16,545 bases of DNA from Bacillota bacterium. Its GTDB lineage: Bacteria > Bacillota > Clostridia > Peptostreptococcales > Anaerovoracaceae. Of this stretch, positions 1 to 6,187 are shown one piece after another. The position numbers were made by a program, and so were the translations under genes. Location of the stretch: NCBI GenBank assembly GCA_017619985.1, contig JAFZRG010000166.1, positions 1 through 16,545 on the forward strand, read 5' to 3'. Numbering within the stretch: the first letter of the stretch is position 1; the number at the start of each line of letters is the position of its first letter. Below the pieces are notes generated by a model. That model was not told the DNA's origin. It did not search any database and saw nothing but the letters and a program-made list of their open reading frames with translations.

Positions 1-371
1 AAGTCCTGGAGGCGATGGAGAGCGTGCCGTTTAAGCCGTTTACGATCACGATGGACCGTCTGGGCAGTTTCGGCGATCTGCAGTGGGCCGGGATCGAAGA
101 GAACGCAGCCCTCGAGGCGGTGGTCCGCAGATTGCGGCACGCGCTGTCCGACGCGGGCATCCCGTACGACAGGAAGAAGTTCAAAGCGCACATCACTTAC
201 CTGCGGCAGGCGAAGTTCCCGGACGGAAGAAGGGTCACGCCGGAGGCGGCCGGACCGGTGCGCATGCAGGTGACGGAGATCGTGCTGATGCGTTCCACGA
301 GAGGAAAGAACGGCATGATCTACACGGAGCTCGGAACTGTCAAGGCCGACAATGGAAGGTACGGAGGATAA
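1..371 (+). CDS. thpR: RNA 2',3'-cyclic phosphodiesterase / 2'-5' RNA ligase family (ThpR/LigT), 3' part only
   Basis: This is the C-terminal part of a cytoplasmic 2H-phosphoesterase; the reading frame is open from base 3 to the TAA at 369-371, so the true start lies upstream of the window. Family members hydrolyse or form 2'-5'/2',3'-cyclic phosphate bonds in RNA, using two H-x-T-x motifs. About 123 residues are visible, of roughly 180-190 usual for the family. The second catalytic motif is present as KAHITY (His and Thr near visible residues 63 and 65). The first H-x-T motif is not visible and should lie upstream. The surrounding pattern, PF.I..DRLGSF before it and a conserved VTEIVLMRS strand after it, also fits the family. 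The ATG at base 15 has no clear binding site and is probably an internal methionine. The stop is only 6 bases before the next start, so the two genes are likely co-transcribed. The family call is fairly sure; the exact substrate is not. Confidence 0.75.
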   Translation, partial: VLEAMESVPFKPFTITMDRLGSFGDLQWAGIEENAALEAVVRRLRHALSDAGIPYDRKKFKAHITYLRQAKFPDGRRVTPEAAGPVRMQVTEIVLMRSTRGKNGMIYTELGTVKADNGRYGG

Positions 372-377
372 ATAACA

Positions 378-1307
378 ATGGGAAACGCATTCTCTCTTGG
401 CTGGGAAGACGCGCTGATGGTCTGGCTGCAGTCGTATATGGGCGCTTTTGGGACCGCGCTGGCATCGTTTCTTACGATGTTCGGCGAAGAACTGGTGCTG
501 ATCCTGGTAATGGGATTCTTTTATTGGTGCTACGATAAGGAGACCGGAAAGACGCTCGGCCGGGCCGTCTGCGCGGAGCTCGTTTTCAACCCGATGCTGA
601 AAAACGCCGCGCTGCGTCTGCGGCCGTACATGGTCAACCCCGCGATCAAATGCCTGAAGCCCGTCGACGCATCCGCGGATCTCATGGATCTTGCGGCGCA
701 GGGCTATTCCTTCCCGAGCGGCCACTCCGCCAACGCTGTAACTGCTTACGGCACGATAGGGCGGCTGTACAAAAATAAGGCGGTCCGGGCATTTGCCGTA
801 GTGATCCCGCTTCTGGTCGGGGTCAGCCGTTTCTGCCTCGGAGTCCACTATCCGACGGACGTGCTCGCGGGCTGGCTGCTGGGCCTCGTGATCATTTTCG
901 TGATCCCGTGGTTCGTCGGGAAGTTCGAAAAGCGCTGGATCCCTTATGTGATCATCCTGCTCGTTATGCTCCCCGGGTGGTTCTACTGCAAGAGCAACGA
1001 TTTCTATACGGGATATGGCATGACGGTGGGCTTTTTCATCGGCGACCTGTTCGAAGAGAAATACGTGCGGTTCCAAAACACGCAGGTCTGGTGGAAGATC
1101 ATTCTCCGGGTCATAGGAGGGGCTGCCGTTTACTTCGGACTGAATATGATCCTGAAAATGCCGTTCTCTTCGGAGTTCCTGGCGTCCGGGACCTTCGCGG
1201 CCTATCTGGTCCGCGCGCTGCGCTACGCGATCATCCTGTTCGTCGACATCGCGGTCTATCCCATGCTGTTCGACAGGATAGGGAAGAAGAAAGAGCAGAC
1301 GGAATGA
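378..1307 (+). CDS. PAP2-superfamily membrane phosphatase
   Basis: A 309-residue integral membrane protein of the type 2 phosphatidic acid phosphatase superfamily, which removes phosphate from lipid phosphates such as phosphatidic acid or undecaprenyl pyrophosphate at the outer face of the membrane. The three-part signature is complete: KNAALRLRP at residues 75-83 (K-x6-RP), SFPSGH at 111-116, and SRFCLGVHYPTD at 150-161 with catalytic His157. Hydrophobic segments lie before, between and after the motifs. About 130 residues follow the last motif, with further membrane segments and a basic/acidic tail (KKKEQTE), making it longer than minimal PAP2 enzymes of about 200 residues. GGAGG at 362-366 precedes the ATG and overlaps the end of the upstream gene. 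Which lipid it acts on (BacA/UppP-like recycling or phospholipid synthesis) cannot be told. A strong terminator follows, so this is the last gene of its operon. Confidence 0.92.
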   Translation: MGNAFSLGWEDALMVWLQSYMGAFGTALASFLTMFGEELVLILVMGFFYWCYDKETGKTLGRAVCAELVFNPMLKNAALRLRPYMVNPAIKCLKPVDASADLMDLAAQGYSFPSGHSANAVTAYGTIGRLYKNKAVRAFAVVIPLLVGVSRFCLGVHYPTDVLAGWLLGLVIIFVIPWFVGKFEKRWIPYVIILLVMLPGWFYCKSNDFYTGYGMTVGFFIGDLFEEKYVRFQNTQVWWKIILRVIGGAAVYFGLNMILKMPFSSEFLASGTFAAYLVRALRYAIILFVDIAVYPMLFDRIGKKKEQTE

Positions 1308-1330
1308 CCCGCGCATATCCTGCATGACAA

Positions 1331-1355
1331 AAGACTCCCTGCGGGGAGTCTTTTT
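1331..1355 (+). terminator. Rho-independent terminator after the PAP2 gene
   Basis: A perfect 9-bp stem, AAGACTCCC (1331-1339) with GGGAGTCTT (1344-1352), has a TGCG loop and runs into a T tract ending at 1355. It ends the operon of the first two genes. Its A-rich left side could also make it work from the opposite strand, for transcripts passing through the palindromic element and tRNA-Gly. Confidence 0.85.
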
Positions 1356-1357
1356 GC

Positions 1358-1376
1358 TGGAGCGGATGAAGGGAAT
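1358..1376 (+). repeat. 19-base copy of the tRNA-Gly 3' end
   Basis: Identical to 1526-1544, which is the end of the minus-strand tRNA-Gly gene including its CCA. The copy lies 168 bases beyond the gene in the direction of tRNA transcription. Duplications of a tRNA 3' end are typical of att sites, but here the inverted copy at 1458-1479 also makes it one arm of a palindrome. Confidence 0.85.
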
Positions 1377-1480
1377 TACACAAATTTGCTGCGCAAATTT
1401 GCCGTCCTCGGCAGGGGCCTCGGACCAGAACGGTCCACCGGACCGTTCTGCCCTTTCGGGTTCGATCCCCTTCATCCGCC
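1358..1480 (-). other. Palindromic tRNA-like element (candidate structured RNA or tRNA-derived repeat)
   Basis: Best read on the minus strand. A 12-bp closing stem pairs GCGGATGAAGGG (minus reading of 1479-1468) with CCCTTCATCCGC (minus reading of 1373-1362), followed by TCCA. This reproduces the acceptor end of the neighbouring tRNA-Gly. Four hairpins lie almost end to end inside: 1451-1460 (CCC-GAAA-GGG, a GNRA loop), 1426-1450 (11-bp stem CAGAACGGTCC with loop GGT), 1404-1425 (GTCC-GA-GGC loop GCC-GA-GGAC, a symmetric GA/GA internal loop), and 1381-1401 (9-bp stem CAAATTTGC with a 3-base loop). The left outer arm, 1358-1376, is identical over 19 bases to the tRNA 3' end at 1526-1544. The right arm, 1458-1479, is an inverted copy of the tRNA T-arm and acceptor with one difference. 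No coding sequence explains the region. Structure is seen directly; function and origin are inference. It could be a dispersed repeat, an integration scar or an expressed RNA. Confidence 0.55.
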
Positions 1481-1493
1481 GGTTTCCCAAAGC

Positions 1494-1520
1494 AAAAGGC
1501 CCCCTATTCAGGGGACCTTT
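1494..1520 (-). terminator. Terminator of tRNA-Gly(CCC)
   Basis: On the minus strand AAAGGTCCCC (1520-1511) pairs with GGGGGCCTTT (1504-1495), with one T-G wobble, followed by T residues (1497-1494). The pairing is cleaner on the minus strand than on the plus strand, where the same position is a C-A mismatch. This assigns it to the tRNA gene just upstream on that strand. Confidence 0.75.
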
Positions 1521-1525
1521 CACTT

Positions 1526-1599
1526 TGGAGCGGATGAAGGGAATCGAACCCTCGACCCGAGCTTGGGAAGCTCGTGTTTTACCATTAAACTACATCCGC
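1526..1599 (-). tRNA. tRNA-Gly(CCC)
   Basis: A complete 74-base tRNA including encoded CCA. The acceptor stem is GCGGATG/CATCCGC with discriminator T; the D-arm is GTTT/AAAC. The anticodon stem CGAGC/GCTCG encloses the loop TTCCCAA, giving anticodon CCC, which reads glycine codon GGG. The T-loop TTCGATT is standard. A promoter lies just upstream at 1622-1651 and a terminator just downstream, so it is a single-gene unit. Apparent protein-coding frames across this region (one reading ERMKGIEPSTRAWEARVLPL in the plus direction) are artefacts of the tRNA sequence. Confidence 0.97.
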
Positions 1600-1621
1600 G
1601 TATTCTGATTTCGGCCTAATC

Positions 1622-1651
1622 ATTATACGACCAAAAAGAGCGTTTGCGCAA
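1622..1651 (-). promoter_or_regulatory. Promoter of tRNA-Gly
   Basis: On the minus strand TTGCGC (1651-1646) is followed after 18 bases by TATAAT (1627-1622), placing the start of transcription a few bases before the tRNA 5' end region. It is divergent from, and overlaps closely with, the region feeding the nuclease operon on the plus strand. Confidence 0.7.
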
Positions 1652-1652
1652 G

Positions 1653-1681
1653 TGTTAATCGGCGCCTGTTTGTGCTATACT
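1653..1681 (+). promoter_or_regulatory. Possible promoter of the nuclease-udk-mgtE operon
   Basis: TATACT at 1676-1681 is a good -10 box about 45 bases before the nuclease start. The matching -35 region (around TGTTAATC, 1653-1660) is poor, so the promoter is either weak or activator-dependent. It stands back to back with the tRNA-Gly promoter. Confidence 0.45.
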
Positions 1682-1725
1682 AACTATGTATAAGCAGCTT
1701 CTGAATAAGAAAGGCGATACACTCC

Positions 1726-3540
1726 ATGAAAATCAAGTTTTGCGGCGCAGCCTCCGGGGTCACCGGCAGCTGCCATATGATCAGCACGGACCAGCATCAG
1801 ATCCTGTTCGACTGCGGACAGTTCCAGGGCGGGGCGGCGGAAGAAGCCAGAAACCGGGAGCCTTTCCCGTTCAACCCCGCCGAGATCGAATGCGTGGTCC
1901 TTTCCCATGCCCATATCGACCACTGCGGCCGGCTGCCTCTGCTGGTCAAGCAGGGCTTTAAAGGCGAGATCTACTGCACGGACGCCACGGCGGAACTGCT
2001 GGACGTCATGCTGAAGGACTCCGCCCACATCCACGAGCAGGAAGCGGAGTGGAAGAACCGCAAGGCGGAGCGTGCCGGACACGAACTGGTCGAGCCGCTG
2101 TACACGGCGGACGACGCGCTGGATACGCTCAAACTCGTGCGCCCGGTGCTGTACGACACGCTGTTCTCCCTGAATGACCAGATGAAGATCGTGTTCAACG
2201 ACGCGGGCCACATCCTGGGTTCCGCCATCATCGAACTGTGGGTCGAGGAAGGGGAGAAGAGCAAGAAACTCGTGTTCTCGGGCGACCTGGGCATGACGGA
2301 CCGGCCCATCCTGAAGGATCCCGTGATCATCCACAAGGCCGATTACGTCGTCATGGAGACGACCTACGGCAACCGCCTGCACGAGGAGAACGCCACGAGC
2401 ATCAGGAAGCTGCTGGACATCGTCGTGGAGACGACGAAGCGGGGCGGCAACGTGGTCATCCCGAGCTTCGCGGTCGGCAGGACGCAGGAACTCATCTTCG
2501 AACTCAACCGCATCTATGACGGCGACAGCGAATACAAGAGCCAGCTGAAGGACGTGCACGTCTATGTGGACAGCCCGATGGCCATGCAGGCGACCGAGAT
2601 CTTCAAGAACAACGCGCAGACCTACGACGACGAGATGCGCGAATTCATCATGCGCGGTGACCATCCGCTCGATTTCCCGAACCTGCACTTCACCCGCACC
2701 AGCGAGGAGAGCCGCATGATCAACGTCGACACCAAGCCGAAGATCATCATCTCCGCGAGCGGCATGTGCGACGCGGGCCGCATCCGCCACCATCTGAAGC
2801 ACAATCTGTACAACCCGCTGAACAGCATCGTGTTCGTCGGTTACCAGGCGGAAGGCACGCTGGGCCGCAGCCTGATCGAAGGCGCCCAGGAAGTGACCCT
2901 GTTCGGCGAGGAGATCGCGGTCAAGGCGCAGATCCACAACCTGGAAGGATTTTCGGGTCACGCGGACAGAGACGCGCTGTACAACTGGATCTCCAGCTTT
3001 ACGCAGCAGCCGCACGACATCTTCCTCGTGCACGGCGAAATGGATGCCAAGCGCGAGTTCGCGGCGTTCGTCAAGGAGCACAAGGGCTGGGACTGCGTCG
3101 TCGTGGACGGCATCAGCGAATACGAACTGACCGAAGAGACGAAGCTCTCCGGCAGGCAGCAGCGCAGGGAAGACTCCGCTGAGAAGCCGGAGGCAAAGGC
3201 AACGCAAGAGCCTGCGGAAAAACCGGCGGAAAAACCGGTGGACAGCGCTGTGGTAGAGTTCACCTCTCCCGCGAAGATCGAAGACCTGAAGCAGCGCCTG
3301 GCGGATATGAAATCCACGCTCGACAACGTGCTTTCCAATACGGACAACGCCGTGGACAGCAACGTCAGCCCGGAAAAACTGGCGGAGATCAAGAACCTGG
3401 TCGCTTCCCTGGAAAAGGACGTGCTCAACCTCGGGTCCACGATCACGAAGGAAGACCGCCCCGAAGACGAGGCGCTGCCTCTGGAAGGCGAACTGCCTCC
3501 GAAGGAGATCCCCGAGAAAGAGAAGAAAGACAAGAAATAG
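1726..3540 (+). CDS. Metallo-beta-lactamase / beta-CASP nuclease with an acidic C-terminal tail
   Basis: A 604-residue cytoplasmic zinc-dependent nuclease of the CPSF/RNase J-like superfamily, with the MBL fold, beta-CASP insert and RNA-specificity (RMMBL) domain. Metal ligands are visible: HAHIDH at residues 61-66, His162 in GHILGS, Asp187 in SGDLG, and the late His412 in GFSGHAD. Beta-CASP features are PSFAVGRTQEL at 246-256 and SASGMCDAGRIRHHL at 344-357. LVHGE at 434-438 closes the core. The family usually ends near residue 470-530. Here residues about 475-604 form an extra tail with EKP repeats, a helical stretch (about 515-570) and a highly charged end, KEKKDKK. It is probably the first gene of an operon with udk, starting 9 bases after its stop. 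The start has only a modest AAAGG binding site. Whether the substrate is RNA or DNA is not known; the domain order favours RNA. Confidence 0.92.
   Translation: MKIKFCGAASGVTGSCHMISTDQHQILFDCGQFQGGAAEEARNREPFPFNPAEIECVVLSHAHIDHCGRLPLLVKQGFKGEIYCTDATAELLDVMLKDSAHIHEQEAEWKNRKAERAGHELVEPLYTADDALDTLKLVRPVLYDTLFSLNDQMKIVFNDAGHILGSAIIELWVEEGEKSKKLVFSGDLGMTDRPILKDPVIIHKADYVVMETTYGNRLHEENATSIRKLLDIVVETTKRGGNVVIPSFAVGRTQELIFELNRIYDGDSEYKSQLKDVHVYVDSPMAMQATEIFKNNAQTYDDEMREFIMRGDHPLDFPNLHFTRTSEESRMINVDTKPKIIISASGMCDAGRIRHHLKHNLYNPLNSIVFVGYQAEGTLGRSLIEGAQEVTLFGEEIAVKAQIHNLEGFSGHADRDALYNWISSFTQQPHDIFLVHGEMDAKREFAAFVKEHKGWDCVVVDGISEYELTEETKLSGRQQRREDSAEKPEAKATQEPAEKPAEKPVDSAVVEFTSPAKIEDLKQRLADMKSTLDNVLSNTDNAVDSNVSPEKLAEIKNLVASLEKDVLNLGSTITKEDRPEDEALPLEGELPPKEIPEKEKKDKK
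3214..3237 (+). repeat. Two tandem 12-base units coding AEKP
   Basis: GCGGAAAAACCG occurs twice in a row inside the nuclease gene and encodes part of a PAEKPAEKP run in the low-complexity tail. The identical units suggest a recent slippage duplication, so length variation between strains is likely here. Confidence 0.7.
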
Positions 3541-3549
3541 GTGACTCCT

Positions 3550-4170
3550 ATGAAAGACCCCATCCTCATCGGTATCGCCGGCGGGACCGGCTCAGGCAAA
3601 TCCACGCTGGTGCAGGAGATCGCGGCGGAATTCAAGGATTCCGTGTGCCTCCTCAGCCACGACTATTACTATAAGGCGCACGACGACATGCCGTTCGAGC
3701 AGCGCTGCAAGCTGAACTACGACCATCCGAACGCCTACGACACGGATATGCTCGTGGAGCACCTGCTGCTCCTGAAGCAGGGCATCACGATCCACCGGCC
3801 GGTGTACGATTTTGCGGATCACAACCGGGCGAAGGAAGTCGTGGAAGTGAAGCCCGCGAAGGTCATCATCGTCGAAGGCATCCTGATCTTCGCCGACGAA
3901 ACGCTGCGAAACCTGTTCGACATAAAACTTTTTGTGGATACCGACGCGGACGTGCGCATCCTGCGGCGCATCCTGAGAGACGTGGAGGAGAGAGGGCGAA
4001 CGCTCGAATCCGTGGTGACGCAGTATCTGACGACGGTCAAGCCCATGCACGAGCAGTTCGTGGAACCGTCGAAGAAATACGCGGACATCATCATCCCGGA
4101 AGGCGGCCGCAACCATGTGGCGCTTTCCATGGTCAATCACAGGATAAGGGCATTGCTGGCGGAAGAATAA
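3550..4170 (+). CDS. udk: Uridine kinase
   Basis: A 206-residue cytoplasmic enzyme that phosphorylates uridine and cytidine to UMP and CMP in pyrimidine salvage. Visible motifs, numbered from the ATG: P-loop GGTGSGKST at 11-19, SHDYYYK with the catalytic Asp at 38, NYDHPNAYDTD at 56-66, RPVYDF at 83-88, VEGIL at 108-112 and the lid RRILRDVEERGR at 139-150. Length matches the family (about 205-215). A GTG at 3541 is in frame, but the ATG at 3550 is preferred because AGGTGA (3539-3544) then serves as binding site 5 bases upstream, and the protein begins directly with the MKDPILIGIAGG strand typical of Udk. It sits between the nuclease and mgtE with gaps of about 10 bases, clearly one transcript. 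A link with RNA turnover (nuclease, then nucleoside salvage) is plausible but inferred. Confidence 0.96.
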   Translation: MKDPILIGIAGGTGSGKSTLVQEIAAEFKDSVCLLSHDYYYKAHDDMPFEQRCKLNYDHPNAYDTDMLVEHLLLLKQGITIHRPVYDFADHNRAKEVVEVKPAKVIIVEGILIFADETLRNLFDIKLFVDTDADVRILRRILRDVEERGRTLESVVTQYLTTVKPMHEQFVEPSKKYADIIIPEGGRNHVALSMVNHRIRALLAEE

Positions 4171-4180
4171 GGAGCCCCTT

Positions 4181-5545
4181 ATGGGAGAGTTATCGTTTGA
4201 GCGCACCTTCGAGGCGCTGCTGGAGGAAAAGAAATATTCGACGATCAAGGATGTCCTCGTCACCATGAACCCCGCGGACATCGCCGCGATCTTCGAAGAC
4301 GTGGACGAGGAGCGCCTGCCGCTCCTGTTCCGCCTGCTTCCGAAAGAGCTGGCGGCGGAGACGTTCGTGGAAATGGAGCCCGAGCAGCAGGAGGTCCTTG
4401 TCGTGGGCTTCTCCGACCGCGAGCTGCATGAAGTCATGAACGAGATGTTCGTCGACGATGCGGTCGACCTGGTCGAGGAGATGCCGGCCAACGTGGTCAA
4501 GCGTATCCTGGCCCAGGCCGACCCGAAGATGCGGCGGGAGATCAACGAGATCCTGCGCTATCCGGAGGATTCGGCAGGGTCCATCATGACGACGGAGTAC
4601 GTCAACCTGCATCCGTCCATGACGGTGCGGGACGCCATCGAGCGCATCCGCCGCACGGGCGTGGACAAGGAGACCATTTATACCTGCTACGTGACCTCGG
4701 AGAGGAAGCTTCTGGGCACGGTCACCGTCCGCGAACTGCTGATGGCGAAGGACGACGCGAAGGTGGAAGACCTGATGGAGACGAACGTCATCTCCGTCAA
4801 TACGCTGGACGACCAGGAAGAGGTCGCCAACATGTTTACGAAATACAGTTTTCTGGCACTCCCCGTCGTGGACAGCGACATGAGGATGGTCGGTATCGTC
4901 ACGTTCGACGACGCCATGGACGTTCTGGAAGAAGAGACCACGGAGGACATGGAGATCATGGCCGGTATCACGCCGTCCGAGAAGACGTATTTCCGCTCTT
5001 CGCCCTGGGAACTGTACAAACACCGTATTCCCTGGCTGCTCCTGCTGATGGTCTCCGCCACGTTCACGGGCATCATCATCACGCATTTCGAGAACGCGCT
5101 GGCGGCGCAGGTGGTGCTGACCGCTTTCATCCCCATGCTGATGGACACGGGCGGCAACTCCGGTTCGCAGGCGTCCGTCACGGTCATCCGCGCGCTGTCG
5201 CTGGACGACGTGGAGTTCGCGGACCTGCCCGTCGTGGTCTGGAAGGAGATCCGCACGGCCGTGCTCTGCGGCATATCGCTGGCCGCAGCCTGCTTCGCGA
5301 AACTGATGATCGTCGACAAGATGCTGCTGGGCAACGACGCCGTGACCACGAAAGTCGCCGCCGTCGTCTGTTCGACCATGGCGCTGACGGTGCTGGTCGC
5401 CAAGCTGATCGGCTGCAGCCTGCCGATGATCGCGAAGAAGCTCGGCTTCGACCCGGCGGTCATGGCGAGCCCGTTCATCACGACCATCGTGGACGCGGTC
5501 TCTCTGCTGGTATATTTCGCGATCGCCAGTTCGCTTCTGTTCTGA
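4181..5545 (+). CDS. mgtE: Magnesium transporter MgtE
   Basis: A 454-residue membrane Mg2+ channel. The cytoplasmic half has the helical MgtE N domain (about residues 10-130) and two CBS domains (about 135-255), which sense internal Mg2+ and gate the pore. Five membrane helices follow from about 282, with the hallmark MDTGGNSGSQ at 321-330 in the second and the pore-lining aspartate region TTIVDAVSLL at 434-443 (Asp438) in the last. Length equals that of characterised MgtE proteins. GGAG at 4171-4174, six bases before the ATG, begins directly after the stop of udk, so translation is probably coupled. No Mg2+ riboswitch is visible upstream, as expected for an internal operon gene, so any control by Mg2+ is likely post-translational through the N and CBS domains. 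Confidence 0.96.
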   Translation: MGELSFERTFEALLEEKKYSTIKDVLVTMNPADIAAIFEDVDEERLPLLFRLLPKELAAETFVEMEPEQQEVLVVGFSDRELHEVMNEMFVDDAVDLVEEMPANVVKRILAQADPKMRREINEILRYPEDSAGSIMTTEYVNLHPSMTVRDAIERIRRTGVDKETIYTCYVTSERKLLGTVTVRELLMAKDDAKVEDLMETNVISVNTLDDQEEVANMFTKYSFLALPVVDSDMRMVGIVTFDDAMDVLEEETTEDMEIMAGITPSEKTYFRSSPWELYKHRIPWLLLLMVSATFTGIIITHFENALAAQVVLTAFIPMLMDTGGNSGSQASVTVIRALSLDDVEFADLPVVVWKEIRTAVLCGISLAAACFAKLMIVDKMLLGNDAVTTKVAAVVCSTMALTVLVAKLIGCSLPMIAKKLGFDPAVMASPFITTIVDAVSLLVYFAIASSLLF

Positions 5546-5558
5546 CCGAAAGCAAATC

Positions 5559-5592
5559 AAAAGCGGTTCCCGTGAAAGGGAACCGCTTTTTT
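5559..5592 (+). terminator. Bidirectional terminator between mgtE and the lipoprotein gene
   Basis: AAAAGCGGTTCCC pairs with GGGAACCGCTTTT around the loop GTGAAA, with T residues to 5592 and A residues on the other side. It lies between two convergent genes and can end transcription from both strands. Confidence 0.92.
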
Positions 5593-5606
5593 CATGCCTT
5601 CGCTGT

Positions 5607-5993
5607 TTATTCGCCTTCGCTCGCCTTGGGGCAGGGTTCGCTCACTTTCGGCAGCACTTCTTCGTTCAGCTGCGTCGTCAGCTTTTCCGCCAGGGCCGTG
5701 AACTGGTCTCTTCTCGCGTCTTCGACGTTCTCGGGTTCGTTGACCGCCAGGGTGATCTCCTCGGCCTGGTCCGCGATCTGGTCCATCAGCTTGAGCGTTT
5801 CGAAATCCGCTTCCCAGCCGTTGTCGATGGCGGTCTGGGCGACGTTGTTGTAGGTCTCGACCAGGGTCAGCGCCGCGGCAGCCATCGCCTCGTATTTTTC
5901 CGCCGAGATCTCCTCGGGCGTCTTCGACTTGCATCCGGTGAGGGCGAAGAGCAGAAGGGCGCAGATCAGCAGCAGGGATATCGTTTTTTTCAT
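5607..5993 (-). CDS. Small lipoprotein of unknown function
   Basis: A 128-residue predicted lipoprotein. MKK followed by a hydrophobic stretch ends in a lipobox LTGC with Cys21, so it should be lipidated and held on the outer face of the membrane. The mature part (about 107 residues) is acidic and appears all helical, with no aromatic-rich or catalytic motif that I recognise. A single further Cys lies near the C-terminus (SEPCPKAS). The start is set at the ATG at 5993, which gives a proper signal peptide and has GGAGG a short distance upstream. An upstream ATG at 6023 in the same frame overlaps the -10 box and is rejected. It has its own promoter and no operon partner, so context gives no hint of its role. 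Confidence 0.85.
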   Translation of the reverse strand: MKKTISLLLICALLLFALTGCKSKTPEEISAEKYEAMAAAALTLVETYNNVAQTAIDNGWEADFETLKLMDQIADQAEEITLAVNEPENVEDARRDQFTALAEKLTTQLNEEVLPKVSEPCPKASEGE

Positions 5994-6022
5994 AGGTCGG
6001 ACCTCCGTTTCTATCTTACACA

Positions 6023-6050
6023 ATTATAACGGCTTGGCGGACAATTGCAA
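6023..6050 (-). promoter_or_regulatory. Promoter of the lipoprotein gene
   Basis: On the minus strand TTGCAA (6050-6045), a 16-base spacer and a perfect TATAAT (6028-6023), about 30 bases before the chosen start codon. It is divergent from the transporter promoter less than 30 bases away. Confidence 0.8.
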
Positions 6051-6074
6051 GGGCGGGAACGGCGGGTTTCTGCT

Positions 6075-6103
6075 TGCGTATATTTATACCGTCTGTTATA
6101 ATT
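6075..6103 (+). promoter_or_regulatory. Promoter of the peptide transporter operon
   Basis: TTGCGT (6075-6080), a 17-base spacer and a perfect TATAAT (6098-6103). Transcription would start near 6110, giving a leader of about 78 bases that contains the hairpin at 6121-6163. Confidence 0.8.
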
Positions 6104-6120
6104 ATTAAATCCCTAAGCCA

Positions 6121-6163
6121 TGGGAGGGTGTTTTATTGTGCTCAGCACATAAAACGGCTCCCA
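6121..6163 (+). promoter_or_regulatory. Long hairpin in the transporter mRNA leader
   Basis: Three stacked stems: TGGGAG/CTCCCA (6121-6126 with 6158-6163), GTTTTA/TAAAAC (6130-6135 with 6150-6155), and TGTGC/GCACA (6137-6141 with 6145-6149), closed by a TCA loop, with a small internal loop and one bulged T. It has no T run, so it is not a terminator. It could protect the 5' end of the mRNA or act as a protein or small-molecule control site. It lies 24 bases before the first start codon and leaves the ribosome binding site free. Confidence 0.6.
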
Positions 6164-6187
6164 AAGAACACGGAATAGGAAGGTATT

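Noticed and set aside
1381..1450. CRISPR-like repeat array
   Set aside because: The hairpins are all different in sequence; there are no regularly spaced identical repeats and no cas genes.
1324..1619. Two overlapping plus-strand reading frames of 77-94 codons across the tRNA-Gly region
   Set aside because: They translate the palindromic element and the antisense of a tRNA; there is no ribosome binding site, and the ERMKGIEPSTRAWEARVLPL type of peptide is a familiar artefact of tRNA sequences.
1684..3207. A 507-codon minus-strand open frame opposite the nuclease gene, and similar long minus frames at 4190-5560, 7126-8223, 8383-9483, 9558-10556, 10785-12380 and 12415-14781
   Set aside because: They mirror well-supported genes, are caused by the high GC and codon bias, have His/Asp/Arg/Val-rich translations without domains, and lack binding sites.
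3541..3549. GTG at 3541 as the start of uridine kinase
   Set aside because: It directly follows the upstream stop and would use up the AGGTGA that serves the ATG at 3550; the family begins at the latter.
5559..5592. Mg2+ riboswitch associated with mgtE
   Set aside because: The only strong structure near mgtE lies after its stop and is a plain terminator; upstream of the start the sequence is coding (udk).
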